Source: Flavobacterium sp. | GTDB taxonomy: Bacteria > Bacteroidota > Bacteroidia > Flavobacteriales > Flavobacteriaceae | Length of the DNA stretch: 64,000 bases | Direction: 5' to 3' | Assembly (NCBI GenBank): GCA_027484725.1 | Contig: JAIXSK010000021.1 | Location: 99,224 to 163,223, forward strand | Shown here: in pieces, positions 7,947 through 16,208 of the stretch | How positions within the stretch are numbered: the first letter of the stretch is position 1 | How the letters are laid out: the number at the start of each line of letters is the position of its first letter | Translations under genes and position numbers: made by a program | The notes under the pieces: model-generated | Databases searched by the model: none | The model's input: only the letters and a program-made list of their open reading frames with translations | What the model was told of the DNA's origin: nothing

Positions 7947-9221
7947 TTAAAAAGTATAAGCGCACGATACCATAACGCGCACATTGTTTACGTCTTTTGA
8001 ATGTCCGTCAGCAGTGGCGTTGGCTTTTGTGCTCATATCGCCCCAGCTGGCTGCAGTATATTCAATTTCAGGAGTTACTCTGAATTTATTTTGTTTGAAA
8101 TCAACACGTCCAGATACGCGCATCACGTTGTCAACTACCCTGGTGAATGCTGTATTGGCTCCACGCATATAGTATTTTACGGTTTCACCAGTAGCCAATC
8201 CGTTTTTGTCCGCTCCGTTGATTTGGGTATAACCGAAAAATAAGCCCGGAGCAATGCTTTTGCCGTTACTGGCTATGTCTAACCAAAAGGCTGAGGTTTT
8301 GATGGCTTCATATTTTTCAACACCGTTTAAGGTATATCCGGCATAACCGCCCAGCATGACTTGACTGTACATATTTCCACCTGAAATTCCGTAGGCTTTG
8401 ATGGAAATCTTTTCATTGGCATATTTTACATAACCCATAAAAAGAGTACTGTTGACTTTTTCGGTGGTTTGCTTTCCGCCATTGTCAGTAAGTGGTTGAA
8501 GTGATTTGTATTCCATACCCAAACCGGCCAGCCAATTTTTGTGTTTGTACTGAAATTGTCCGTGAAAAGTGGGAATTGGAGAATTAATGGATGCAGCATT
8601 TTGTGAGCCCGGACCAGCAACCGTAAATTCTCTTTCTTTATATGCCGTTAAAGCAAATGAAAGATCTTTCCCTAGGTTTTGTTTTAAGCGAACTTGCGTG
8701 GCCCATCCAAACGGATTAAACATAATTCCGGTATTGAAGTTGGCTACGCCCGGAAAAACCTCAGGAATAAAAGTCGGATACCAAGTTTGTCCTATGGTTA
8801 GACTGGTTTTAGACCAATCCATGTTTACATAAGCATGGCGCAAACGCAATAAACCAATTGAGGCCGATTCAGAATTTCCAAAGAAATCACCTTCTAGATT
8901 TCCGTTGATTTTGGCGCCCCAAACATTTGGGCCTTTGGCTTTGATTCCAAACCTAGAAATGATGGCTAAAAAATTCGAAGCACTCGCCTTATTGATGTCA
9001 TTTCCATCTGCATCTTTGACTTCGTCAAGGGGATATAGATTGAGTTCATCTTCTCGAACACTAGAAGATTTTCGGGTGTCATAAATGTAATCTGTTCTGA
9101 TAAATCCATACATACTCATGTCCCATTCTTTTTCTCCTGTTACCGGAGATGTGGTCGGTGTATTTTGAGCATTTCCCCAAAACGAAACGCCGGCCAAGGT
9201 TAATAGAATTACTTTTTTCAT
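7947..9221 (-). CDS. Outer-membrane porin (DcaP/OprP-like beta-barrel)
   Basis: A 424-residue protein with a clear signal peptide (MKKVILLTLAGVSFWGNAQ). It begins with a tyrosine-rich strand (MYGFIRTDYIYDTR), continues with alternating beta-strand patterns (RLRHAYVNMDW, TIGQTWYPTF) and ends in the aromatic VMVSCAYTF expected of an outer-membrane barrel. Diffusion porins of this shape often accompany carboxylate carriers. It is the first gene of the locus, so outer-membrane entry, inner-membrane uptake, sensing and CoA activation are encoded in order. Confidence 0.85.
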   Translation of the reverse strand: MKKVILLTLAGVSFWGNAQNTPTTSPVTGEKEWDMSMYGFIRTDYIYDTRKSSSVREDELNLYPLDEVKDADGNDINKASASNFLAIISRFGIKAKGPNVWGAKINGNLEGDFFGNSESASIGLLRLRHAYVNMDWSKTSLTIGQTWYPTFIPEVFPGVANFNTGIMFNPFGWATQVRLKQNLGKDLSFALTAYKEREFTVAGPGSQNAASINSPIPTFHGQFQYKHKNWLAGLGMEYKSLQPLTDNGGKQTTEKVNSTLFMGYVKYANEKISIKAYGISGGNMYSQVMLGGYAGYTLNGVEKYEAIKTSAFWLDIASNGKSIAPGLFFGYTQINGADKNGLATGETVKYYMRGANTAFTRVVDNVMRVSGRVDFKQNKFRVTPEIEYTAASWGDMSTKANATADGHSKDVNNVRVMVSCAYTF

Positions 9222-9324
9222 AATGATTTAAAATTTGGTTGGTTATGCATTGTTAGGCATGTCCAAATTCTAAATTTTCAGTTATGAGAAAAATTATGAT
9301 ATATATTTATGTAAATAATATAGT

Positions 9325-9744
9325 TTAATCTTTAAAACGCTCCCATTTTATAAGCATAAACTTATCTCCGAGTTCGGTAATAATCATTCCAGCTCCTGAT
9401 AATAATTCTTTGTTTTTTAAGAATTCTACCAATTCTAAGTGATTAAAAATCTTGTAAGTGGGATGGTAATTGCCGTGTGATGGTTTTTTGATTTTGTACT
9501 CTTTAACCCAGTTGCTGATGGTTACGTGTGAAACGCCGATAATGCGCTCAATTTCGCGAAAACTGAGTCCTTCAAGATAGAGTTGCAAAGCTTTAGTTAC
9601 ATAGTAATCGTCTATCTTTTTTCCGAGTTTATTGACCGTGAAGAAATAATTGCATTTTTTGCATAAATACCTCTGACGGCCTTTAATAACACCGCTTTTT
9701 ACAATGATGTTGCTTTGACATTTCGGACAGCTTGAAACTTCCAT
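9325..9744 (-). CDS. Zinc-ribbon / helix-turn-helix protein related to IS1 InsA-type transposase N-termini
   Basis: A 139-residue protein using the ATG at 9744 (MEVSSCPKC). Residues 6-32 form a four-cysteine zinc ribbon (CPKC and CKKC). Residues about 55-90 are a homeodomain-like HTH (LSFREIERIIGVSHVTISNWVKEY). Both match the DNA-binding part of IS1-type transposases, but there is no DDE domain and no inverted repeats nearby. The last 45 residues are not recognised. It lies about 100 bases upstream of the porin gene on the same strand, so a domesticated regulator of the carboxylate locus is plausible but unproven. Confidence 0.7.
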   Translation of the reverse strand: MEVSSCPKCQSNIIVKSGVIKGRQRYLCKKCNYFFTVNKLGKKIDDYYVTKALQLYLEGLSFREIERIIGVSHVTISNWVKEYKIKKPSHGNYHPTYKIFNHLELVEFLKNKELLSGAGMIITELGDKFMLIKWERFKD

Positions 9745-9941
9745 GTATAAAAAATTTGCATAAATATACCAATTTAGCAAATATGCAAAAATCAAATTCA
9801 AAAATAATTCATTATTTTTTTTATCATGATGTAATAATTCGGTAGATATAATATGATGTTTTCAATGAAAATCATAAAACTTTAAAAACAAACATTGTAA
9901 AACCGTCATATATTGACCGAATCTTTGTGTTTTGTATTTCG

Positions 9942-12125
9942 TCAAACTGTTTTTAAAAGCACTTGCTGGAGTTTATCTACTTCGAGCGGTTTATACAAAA
10001 AGCCCGTGAAATGCTCATGATAATCGGGATTGTCTTTAGCAGAAACATCTGCAGTTAATCCGTAAATCGGAGTAAATCGGTTGAGGTTATTGGTGTTGCG
10101 AATGTATTTTGATGCTTCATAACCATCCATCTCGGGCATGTGAATATCCATCAAAATAAAATCATATAGATTTAATCCGCTTTCAATGACTGCTTCTTTT
10201 CCGTTGTTTGCATGTTTGACTTCAAAGCCCCATTTGCTCAATAGTTTTTGAGCAATCATGGCATTGATCATATTGTCTTCAACCAGTAAGATTTTTTTAT
10301 TTTCAAATTCTGGCGTGATTGATTCTGTTGTTTTTTTGATTGTATTTTTTGATTTTTTTAGTTGAACACAAAATGAAAACGAGCTTCCTTTTCCGAATTC
10401 GCTTTTTGCTTCTATTTTGCCGCCGTATAATTCAACTAATTTTTTTACAATTGACAAACCAAGTCCGGTTCCGCCGGCTTTGCGGGTTCGGGTGTTTTTA
10501 ATTTGTGAAAATGAATCAAAAACTTCTAATAGTTTGTGTGATTCAATGCCTTCTCCGGTATCACTTACTTCAAAAAAGACAGAGTCTCGATCAAGAATTT
10601 CAATGATTTTAGCTGTGATTTTGATGCGCCCTTTGTGGGTAAATTTAATGGCATTGTTCACTAAATTGCCCAAAATTTGAGTCATTTTGGTATCGTCTAA
10701 TTCATAACAGTCAATGTTTTCATCGATATCCAAAATAAGGGCTACACCTTTTTCTTCGGCCATAGGATGATAAGTCTGATGTAGTTTGTTGAGTAACTCT
10801 CTAAGATTGCAATCATGTAAATCGAGTTCAACTTTTCCTACATCAAGCTTGGTAAAGTCTAAAATATCATTAATAACCATCATCAGATGATTGGCAGAAA
10901 ATTTCAACGGTTCAATCAACGGATTTTTTGCTAACTCTTGCTCTTCACTAAGCATATTGATAATGGTTGTAATGGCATTGAGCGGCGTGCGAATTTCATG
11001 GCTCATCGTTGATAAAAAATCTTGACGAACCCGGGCAGCTTCTTCAGCGCGGTTGTTGCGTTCAATCATTTCGGCGCGTTCTTTTTGCAGTTCAGCTTCG
11101 CGCTCCATGGTTTTCATTTGAACTAAAATGTCATATTTATCAACCACTTTAAGCGTTTCGGTATTGACAACCGCATCTTTTTCTTTGAGGTAATATTCTA
11201 AATATTCTAGCGCTTTGGTTGTATTTCCTTCGCTTTTATAAATATTATAGAATAAGTTATAACATTTGTATTTTACTAAAGTAATGTTGTGTTTGTCAAT
11301 AATAGTAAAAGCTAAATCAAGCGTTCTTTTGGCCAATTCAAGTTCTTTGGTTTCAACATATAATTTAGCCAATTTATGATAGGCCATAGACAAGCCGAGC
11401 TTCTCGCCCATTTTGATATGAATGTCAATAGACTCCATATATAAATTCTCAGCTTGTTTAAACATTTTTTTAGCCGCCAAAACTTTGGCTTTTCCATAAT
11501 AGGCAAAGGCCAAGCCGCGAATATCTTCAGCTTTTATTTTCATCGCTATGGATGATTCAATATAAGTTGAAGCCTTTTTTAAATCATTTTGCTTAATGCA
11601 AACACTTGATAAGTTGGTTAACGCATTTGATTCGAGTTTGATATCATCCAATAAACGAGCGGCTTTGATGGCGTTTTCATATGATTCAACGGCTTTTTCA
11701 ATATCTTCAAAATATTCGTAAATGGTACCTAAGGTTTTTTCGCAACGCGAGATGTTGTGGTAATCATTGTACTTTTTGTAGATATTGAGCGCATCAATCA
11801 AATAAACCAAGCCTAAGTGGTAGTTGTTGGTTTTATACATCACTCCTGAGATGGCATATTTTGAATCAGCAACCCCGCGGTCATCGTTGAGTTCTTGATA
11901 AAGTTCAATGCTGATATTGGCATATTTCATACAAATATCATTATCGCCTTTGATCATATGAAACAATGACAAATGCGAATAAGCTTTAGCAACTAAATCT
12001 TTAAGTTTTTGACGCTGAGCTTGTTCAAGAGCTAATTGCGCCATCTGGATACTGAAGTTCAAATTATTGATACGAGCAACGTATGACTCGTCCAGTAATT
12101 TGTCTATACTAGAACGGATTTTCAT
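9942..12125 (-). CDS. TPR-containing hybrid sensor histidine kinase/response regulator
   Basis: A 727-residue soluble hybrid kinase. Residues about 25-325 are tandem tetratricopeptide repeats. A coiled coil at 335-365 leads to HisKA with His376 (FLSTMSHEIRTPLNAI). The HATPase has NLVNNAIKF (about 488), DTGEGI and GGTGLGLSI (about 551). A C-terminal receiver (about 612-725) has Asp660 in LMDIHMPEMDG. No signal peptide or membrane segment is present, so the TPR array probably reads a cytosolic signal. The start at 12125 (MKIRSSIDKL) is preferred over an upstream codon inside an AT-rich leader. No partner gene is adjacent. Confidence 0.9.
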   Translation of the reverse strand: MKIRSSIDKLLDESYVARINNLNFSIQMAQLALEQAQRQKLKDLVAKAYSHLSLFHMIKGDNDICMKYANISIELYQELNDDRGVADSKYAISGVMYKTNNYHLGLVYLIDALNIYKKYNDYHNISRCEKTLGTIYEYFEDIEKAVESYENAIKAARLLDDIKLESNALTNLSSVCIKQNDLKKASTYIESSIAMKIKAEDIRGLAFAYYGKAKVLAAKKMFKQAENLYMESIDIHIKMGEKLGLSMAYHKLAKLYVETKELELAKRTLDLAFTIIDKHNITLVKYKCYNLFYNIYKSEGNTTKALEYLEYYLKEKDAVVNTETLKVVDKYDILVQMKTMEREAELQKERAEMIERNNRAEEAARVRQDFLSTMSHEIRTPLNAITTIINMLSEEQELAKNPLIEPLKFSANHLMMVINDILDFTKLDVGKVELDLHDCNLRELLNKLHQTYHPMAEEKGVALILDIDENIDCYELDDTKMTQILGNLVNNAIKFTHKGRIKITAKIIEILDRDSVFFEVSDTGEGIESHKLLEVFDSFSQIKNTRTRKAGGTGLGLSIVKKLVELYGGKIEAKSEFGKGSSFSFCVQLKKSKNTIKKTTESITPEFENKKILLVEDNMINAMIAQKLLSKWGFEVKHANNGKEAVIESGLNLYDFILMDIHMPEMDGYEASKYIRNTNNLNRFTPIYGLTADVSAKDNPDYHEHFTGFLYKPLEVDKLQQVLLKTV

Positions 12126-12355
12126 AGGTTCTTTATTATTTAGGGCAGAGTAAATATATATTTTTTCTTTTTTAACACACAAGCAAAATGTTGAAAAATA
12201 GTCGTTTGCCAACATTTTTTATTTTTAACACAGCTTTTTTGTAAGTTATTTCGTTTAAAAAAGAATGCTTTTTGTCTCATTTTTTTTTAGCAATCATCAA
12301 ACTACTTCTATTTGATTTGAGAATTTTATCTATCTTGGTTTAAATTTTACACAAT

Positions 12356-12961
12356 ATGCAATTTGATCCCAATCATTTAGAACAATCTGCAATTTATAAG
12401 CTGCTTACAGGGTTAATCATTCCGCGACCCATTGGTTGGATTTCAAGTATTGATGCAAACGGTGTGGTTAATTTGGCGCCTTTTTCCTACTTCAATGCTG
12501 TGGGCGATGATCCGCCGCATGTCATGTTTTCAACCTCCAGAAGCAATCATATTATCAAAGATACGCTGCACAATGTGCTTCAGACCAAACAGTTTGTCGT
12601 GAATATGGTGACGGAAGAATTAGCTGAGGCGATGAATCTAACAGCACATCCCATCTCAGCAGATCAAAGTGAATTTGATTATGCACATCTAACACCAGTA
12701 AAATCTATTAAGGTCACACCGCCTAGAGTACTTGAAAGCCCTGTATCTATGGAATGTGAACTGGTGCATCATTACACTTTAGAAGGTAGTCAAAACGGAG
12801 GTTCAACCATCCTTATTGGTCGTGTAGTTCAGTTTCACATTGCCGATGATTTGCTCATAGACGGATATAAAATAAATCTTGAACACTATCAACCAGTAGC
12901 TCGTTTGGCGGGTTCCAACTATGCTAAATTGGGTGAAATTTTTACCATCAAACGAAATTAA
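12356..12961 (+). CDS. Flavin reductase family protein
   Basis: A 201-residue protein of the flavin-reductase-like FMN-binding split-barrel family. The pattern RPIGWISSIDANGVVNLAPF, then YFNAVGDDPPHVMFS, is diagnostic. Members bind FMN, and some supply reduced flavin to monooxygenases. It is the first gene before the aromatic-CoA cluster on the same strand, so a role as reductant supplier or accessory flavoenzyme is reasonable. However, the next gene's monooxygenase belongs to the NAD(P)H-using single-component class, and a strong terminator separates the two genes. Confidence 0.85.
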   Translation: MQFDPNHLEQSAIYKLLTGLIIPRPIGWISSIDANGVVNLAPFSYFNAVGDDPPHVMFSTSRSNHIIKDTLHNVLQTKQFVVNMVTEELAEAMNLTAHPISADQSEFDYAHLTPVKSIKVTPPRVLESPVSMECELVHHYTLEGSQNGGSTILIGRVVQFHIADDLLIDGYKINLEHYQPVARLAGSNYAKLGEIFTIKRN

Positions 12962-12967
12962 TAACAG

Positions 12968-12994
12968 CCTGTTTTTAAACAAACAGGTTTTTTT
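12968..12994 (+). terminator. Rho-independent terminator after flavin reductase, abutting next start
   Basis: CCTGTTT (12968-12974) pairs with AAACAGG (12981-12987), followed by seven T. The next start codon is at 13003, only eight bases later, so the hairpin lies in the leader of the hydroxylase gene. Confidence 0.85.
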
Positions 12995-13002
12995 ATAGAC
13001 CT

Positions 13003-15303
13003 ATGAAAATAACAGTAATTGGCGGCGGCCCGGGCGGATTATACTTTTCTATCTTACTCAAAAAGGCCATTCCGTCTTGTGAAATTAATGTATACGAACG
13101 AAATAAACCCGATGATAGTTTTGGTTTTGGCGTTGTTTTTTCAGATGAAACGCTCAGCGAATTTCTCTCGCGTGATGCCCAGTCTTATGAACTCATCCGC
13201 AGTAAATTTGCTTATTGGGATGATTTAGAGGTGGCTCGTGATGGCGAAGTGGTGCGCATTTCCGGTAATGGATTTTGTGGCTGTTCCCGAAAAACGTTGC
13301 TTCAGTTATTGCAACAACGCTGCATTGAAGAAGGCGTTCAATTGCATTTTGAACATAATATTGATGATTTGTCACAATTTGCCGATGCTGATTACATCAT
13401 TGCTTGTGACGGCATCAACAGCCCCATTCGCGATGCGCGTCAAGAACAATTCGGAACCAACATTCAACTCAAAAGCAATCGATTTGTTTGGCTCGGATCT
13501 ACCCGACCGCTTGATGCATTCACTTATTTTTTTAGAACTACAGAGCATGGAACTTTTGTGGCTCATACCTATCAATATGAACAAGGCATGAGTACATGGA
13601 TTTTTGAGTGTGCCGATCAAACCTGGAAAAATGCAGGTTTTGAAGTTGCCAACGAAGCCGATACGATGGCCAAATTGTCTGAGATTTTTGCCGAAGAATT
13701 GCAAGGCCATGCGCTCATTTCAAATAAATCACACTGGCGTCAATTTCCGCATGTAACCAATAATCAATGGCATTCTGGCAATATCGTTTTGTTGGGCGAT
13801 GCCAAAGCTACGGCCCACTACTCTATTGGTTCAGGAACCAAACTCGCTATGGAATGCGCTATTGCACTGGCCGATTCTATCATTGAACACAAACAAGATA
13901 AAGCCCAGGCTTTTCAAAAATATGAACAACTCCGTCGCAGTCGCGTTGAAATGATTCAACACGCAGCCAATGTTTCACTCGATTGGTTTGAACACATGGA
14001 TCGCCACATACAACACGATTTTACACCCTTTGCTTTTGGCGTGATGACGCGGTCTAAAAAAGTAACGTTCGAGAATTTGGCTTTGCGTGATGATTCGTTT
14101 ACTGAAAAAGTCCTGACTGATTTTAATTGCAGCATCGGGAATTTCAAAGTCAAAACACCGGCTGCTTTTACACCCTTTAGCTTGCGCGATATGCAACTCA
14201 AAAACAGAATTGTAATGTCGCCCATGGGGCAATATGCCGCCGAAGACGGTTTGGTGTCCAATTGGCATTTGGTGCATTACGGAGCGCGCGCTACCGGAGG
14301 TGTTGGATTGATATTAACCGAGATGACCGCCGTTTCAAAAAAAGGCAGAATCACTTTAGGTTGTGCCGGAATTTGGACTGAAGAACAAATGCTTAAGTGG
14401 AAAAAAGTAGTTCGCTATGTACACAAATACAGCAAGTCTAAAATTGGTATTCAACTCGGGCATTCCGGCCGAAAAGGTTCGGTTGAGGTTCCATCCATCG
14501 GTGCCCATATTCCGTTGGCAAAACGCGGTTGGGATTTAATCTCAGCTTCACCGATTGCTTTTACTGCTGATATGCCTATTCCGCGCGAAATGACCCTTAC
14601 CGATATGAATAATGTCATTTCTGAATTTGTCAATGCGACCATTTTTGCCGAAGAAGCCGGTTTTGATATGATTGAATTACAAGCGCATCACGGATTTTTG
14701 CTCGCTTCGTTTCTATCGCCGCTTACCAATCACAGAAGCGATGAATTTGGCGGTTCTATTGAAAATCGTCTCAAATTTCCGTTGCAAGTTTTTCAGGCCA
14801 TGCGCGAAGTTTTTCCGCAAAACAAACCCATGTCTGTGCGTATTTCGGCTTCAGATTGGGCCGAAAATGGCATCACAGAAGCTGAGGTTATTATCATGGC
14901 TGAAGCCTTTAAAAATGCTGGCGCAGACATCATCAACGTTTCTACCGGAAATACCGTATCGTACCAACAACCACAAATTGGTCGCATGTGGCAAACGCCT
15001 TTTTCAGATTTGGTGCGCAATACGGTTCATGTGCCCACCATTACCACGGGTTATATTCAAAACATCGACCAAATCAATACTTTGCTTTTGAATGCGCGTG
15101 CTGATTTGGTGGCTTTAGGCCGACCATTGTTGCTGGATCCGAATTTTGTTCGCCATGCGCAAGCGTATGAACAATTCAAACCAGATGATATTCCGAATCA
15201 ATACATGGCCGGAGTTTCGCATTTGTATCCGCTTCAAGCTGCTGAGCGCAAAGCCACTGAATCCATGAAAAAAGCTTTAAAACCCGAAAGTCATAAAAAG
15301 TAA
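13003..15303 (+). CDS. Bifunctional salicylyl-CoA / 2-aminobenzoyl-CoA 5-hydroxylase - OYE-type oxidoreductase
   Basis: A 766-residue fusion. Residues 1-365 are a flavoprotein aromatic monooxygenase: FAD-binding GGGPGG at 7-12, acidic end YERN at about 31, and the second FAD motif LLGDAKATAHYSIGSG at about 263. Residues about 388-760 form an Old Yellow Enzyme (NADH:flavin oxidoreductase) domain with NRIVMSPMGQYAA, QLGHSGRKG and QAHHGFLLASFLSPLTN. The same order is known in 2-aminobenzoyl-CoA monooxygenase/reductase and in proteins annotated as salicylyl-CoA 5-hydroxylase/oxidoreductase. The reaction is 5-hydroxylation of an ortho-substituted benzoyl-CoA. Whether the OYE half then reduces the ring is unclear, because a ring-cleaving dioxygenase follows in the cluster. 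Confidence 0.9.
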   Translation: MKITVIGGGPGGLYFSILLKKAIPSCEINVYERNKPDDSFGFGVVFSDETLSEFLSRDAQSYELIRSKFAYWDDLEVARDGEVVRISGNGFCGCSRKTLLQLLQQRCIEEGVQLHFEHNIDDLSQFADADYIIACDGINSPIRDARQEQFGTNIQLKSNRFVWLGSTRPLDAFTYFFRTTEHGTFVAHTYQYEQGMSTWIFECADQTWKNAGFEVANEADTMAKLSEIFAEELQGHALISNKSHWRQFPHVTNNQWHSGNIVLLGDAKATAHYSIGSGTKLAMECAIALADSIIEHKQDKAQAFQKYEQLRRSRVEMIQHAANVSLDWFEHMDRHIQHDFTPFAFGVMTRSKKVTFENLALRDDSFTEKVLTDFNCSIGNFKVKTPAAFTPFSLRDMQLKNRIVMSPMGQYAAEDGLVSNWHLVHYGARATGGVGLILTEMTAVSKKGRITLGCAGIWTEEQMLKWKKVVRYVHKYSKSKIGIQLGHSGRKGSVEVPSIGAHIPLAKRGWDLISASPIAFTADMPIPREMTLTDMNNVISEFVNATIFAEEAGFDMIELQAHHGFLLASFLSPLTNHRSDEFGGSIENRLKFPLQVFQAMREVFPQNKPMSVRISASDWAENGITEAEVIIMAEAFKNAGADIINVSTGNTVSYQQPQIGRMWQTPFSDLVRNTVHVPTITTGYIQNIDQINTLLLNARADLVALGRPLLLDPNFVRHAQAYEQFKPDDIPNQYMAGVSHLYPLQAAERKATESMKKALKPESHKK

Positions 15304-16208
15304 TGCGATTCATTGGTATTATTGGTTTATTTATATTTTCATCCGTGATGGCTCAAGAAAGTCACATCATCAAAAGTGGTTCTGCTCAATTGCATTACCG
15401 TGTTTTCGGAACAGGAAAACCTCTGCTCATCATCAACGGAGGTCCGGGCATGAATAGTGAGGGTTTCGCACATTTGGCTGTAGAATTATCCAAATTCGGT
15501 TACCAAACCATTACCTATGATCAACGCGGCACCGGAAAATCTACTGTCACACAAATTGATGCGCAAAACATCAATATGCAACTTATGGTTGAGGATATCG
15601 AAAATCTTCGCCAACATCTTCAATTTAAAACCTGGTCCATCTTGGGGCATTCATTTGGCGGAATTTTGATGGCGCATTATGCCTCGTTATATCCCAATCG
15701 AATTGACAAACTCATTTTCTCAAACGCCGGCGGACTGACCATGGAATTTACCAACTATTTACAAGAGCGCATTCAAAATAATTTAACCCAAACCCAGCGC
15801 GATAGTTTGGCTTATTACCAAAACAAACAGAACAACGGTGATACTTCAGAGGCTACCCGCCAAGCCCGAGCAAAATATTTGGCTTATGCTTATGTAAATC
15901 ATCCGGAACATGTACCCCTGATTGCGCAGCGTTTGTTGCAATTAAATTTGCCGGTAAATAATTTGGTCATTCAAGATCTGTTTAAAATCAAGTATGACAC
16001 CCGAGATAAATTCAAAAAATTCCAACGTCCGGTTTTGGTTTTACAAGGCAAAAATGATATTCTTAAAATTGAAACTGCCCAAGAAATTCAAAAAGCATTT
16101 CCGAATGCACAATTGGTTTTAATTGATCATTGCGCCCACTACGGTTGGCTCGATGCGCCCAAAGTTTTTTATCCTACCGTTCAAAAATTCCTAAACGAAA
16201 AAATATGA
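15303..16208 (+). CDS. Exported alpha/beta hydrolase (proline-iminopeptidase-like)
   Basis: A 301-residue alpha/beta hydrolase with a signal peptide (MRFIGIIGLFIFSSVMAQ), so it acts outside the cytoplasm. It shows the oxyanion region NGGPGMNSEGF, YDQRGTGKS, the nucleophile elbow GHSFGG with Ser117, Asp252 in GKND and a histidine near 276-279. The PGMNS-DQRGTGKS combination is typical of the prolyl iminopeptidase family, whose members cleave N-terminal proline or act as esterases/amidases. The start overlaps the upstream stop (TAATG) and its end overlaps the ligase start (ATGA), so it is firmly inside the catabolic operon. It may release the aromatic acid from an ester or amide before uptake. 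Confidence 0.88.
   Translation: MRFIGIIGLFIFSSVMAQESHIIKSGSAQLHYRVFGTGKPLLIINGGPGMNSEGFAHLAVELSKFGYQTITYDQRGTGKSTVTQIDAQNINMQLMVEDIENLRQHLQFKTWSILGHSFGGILMAHYASLYPNRIDKLIFSNAGGLTMEFTNYLQERIQNNLTQTQRDSLAYYQNKQNNGDTSEATRQARAKYLAYAYVNHPEHVPLIAQRLLQLNLPVNNLVIQDLFKIKYDTRDKFKKFQRPVLVLQGKNDILKIETAQEIQKAFPNAQLVLIDHCAHYGWLDAPKVFYPTVQKFLNEKI

Noticed and set aside
9325..9801. Complete insertion sequence of the IS1 type
   Set aside because: Only zinc ribbon and HTH are present; no DDE domain, inverted repeats or target duplication is visible. Reported as a single protein starting at 9744.
12968..12994. Riboswitch in the hydroxylase leader
   Set aside because: Only a simple hairpin with a T-run and no room for an aptamer.
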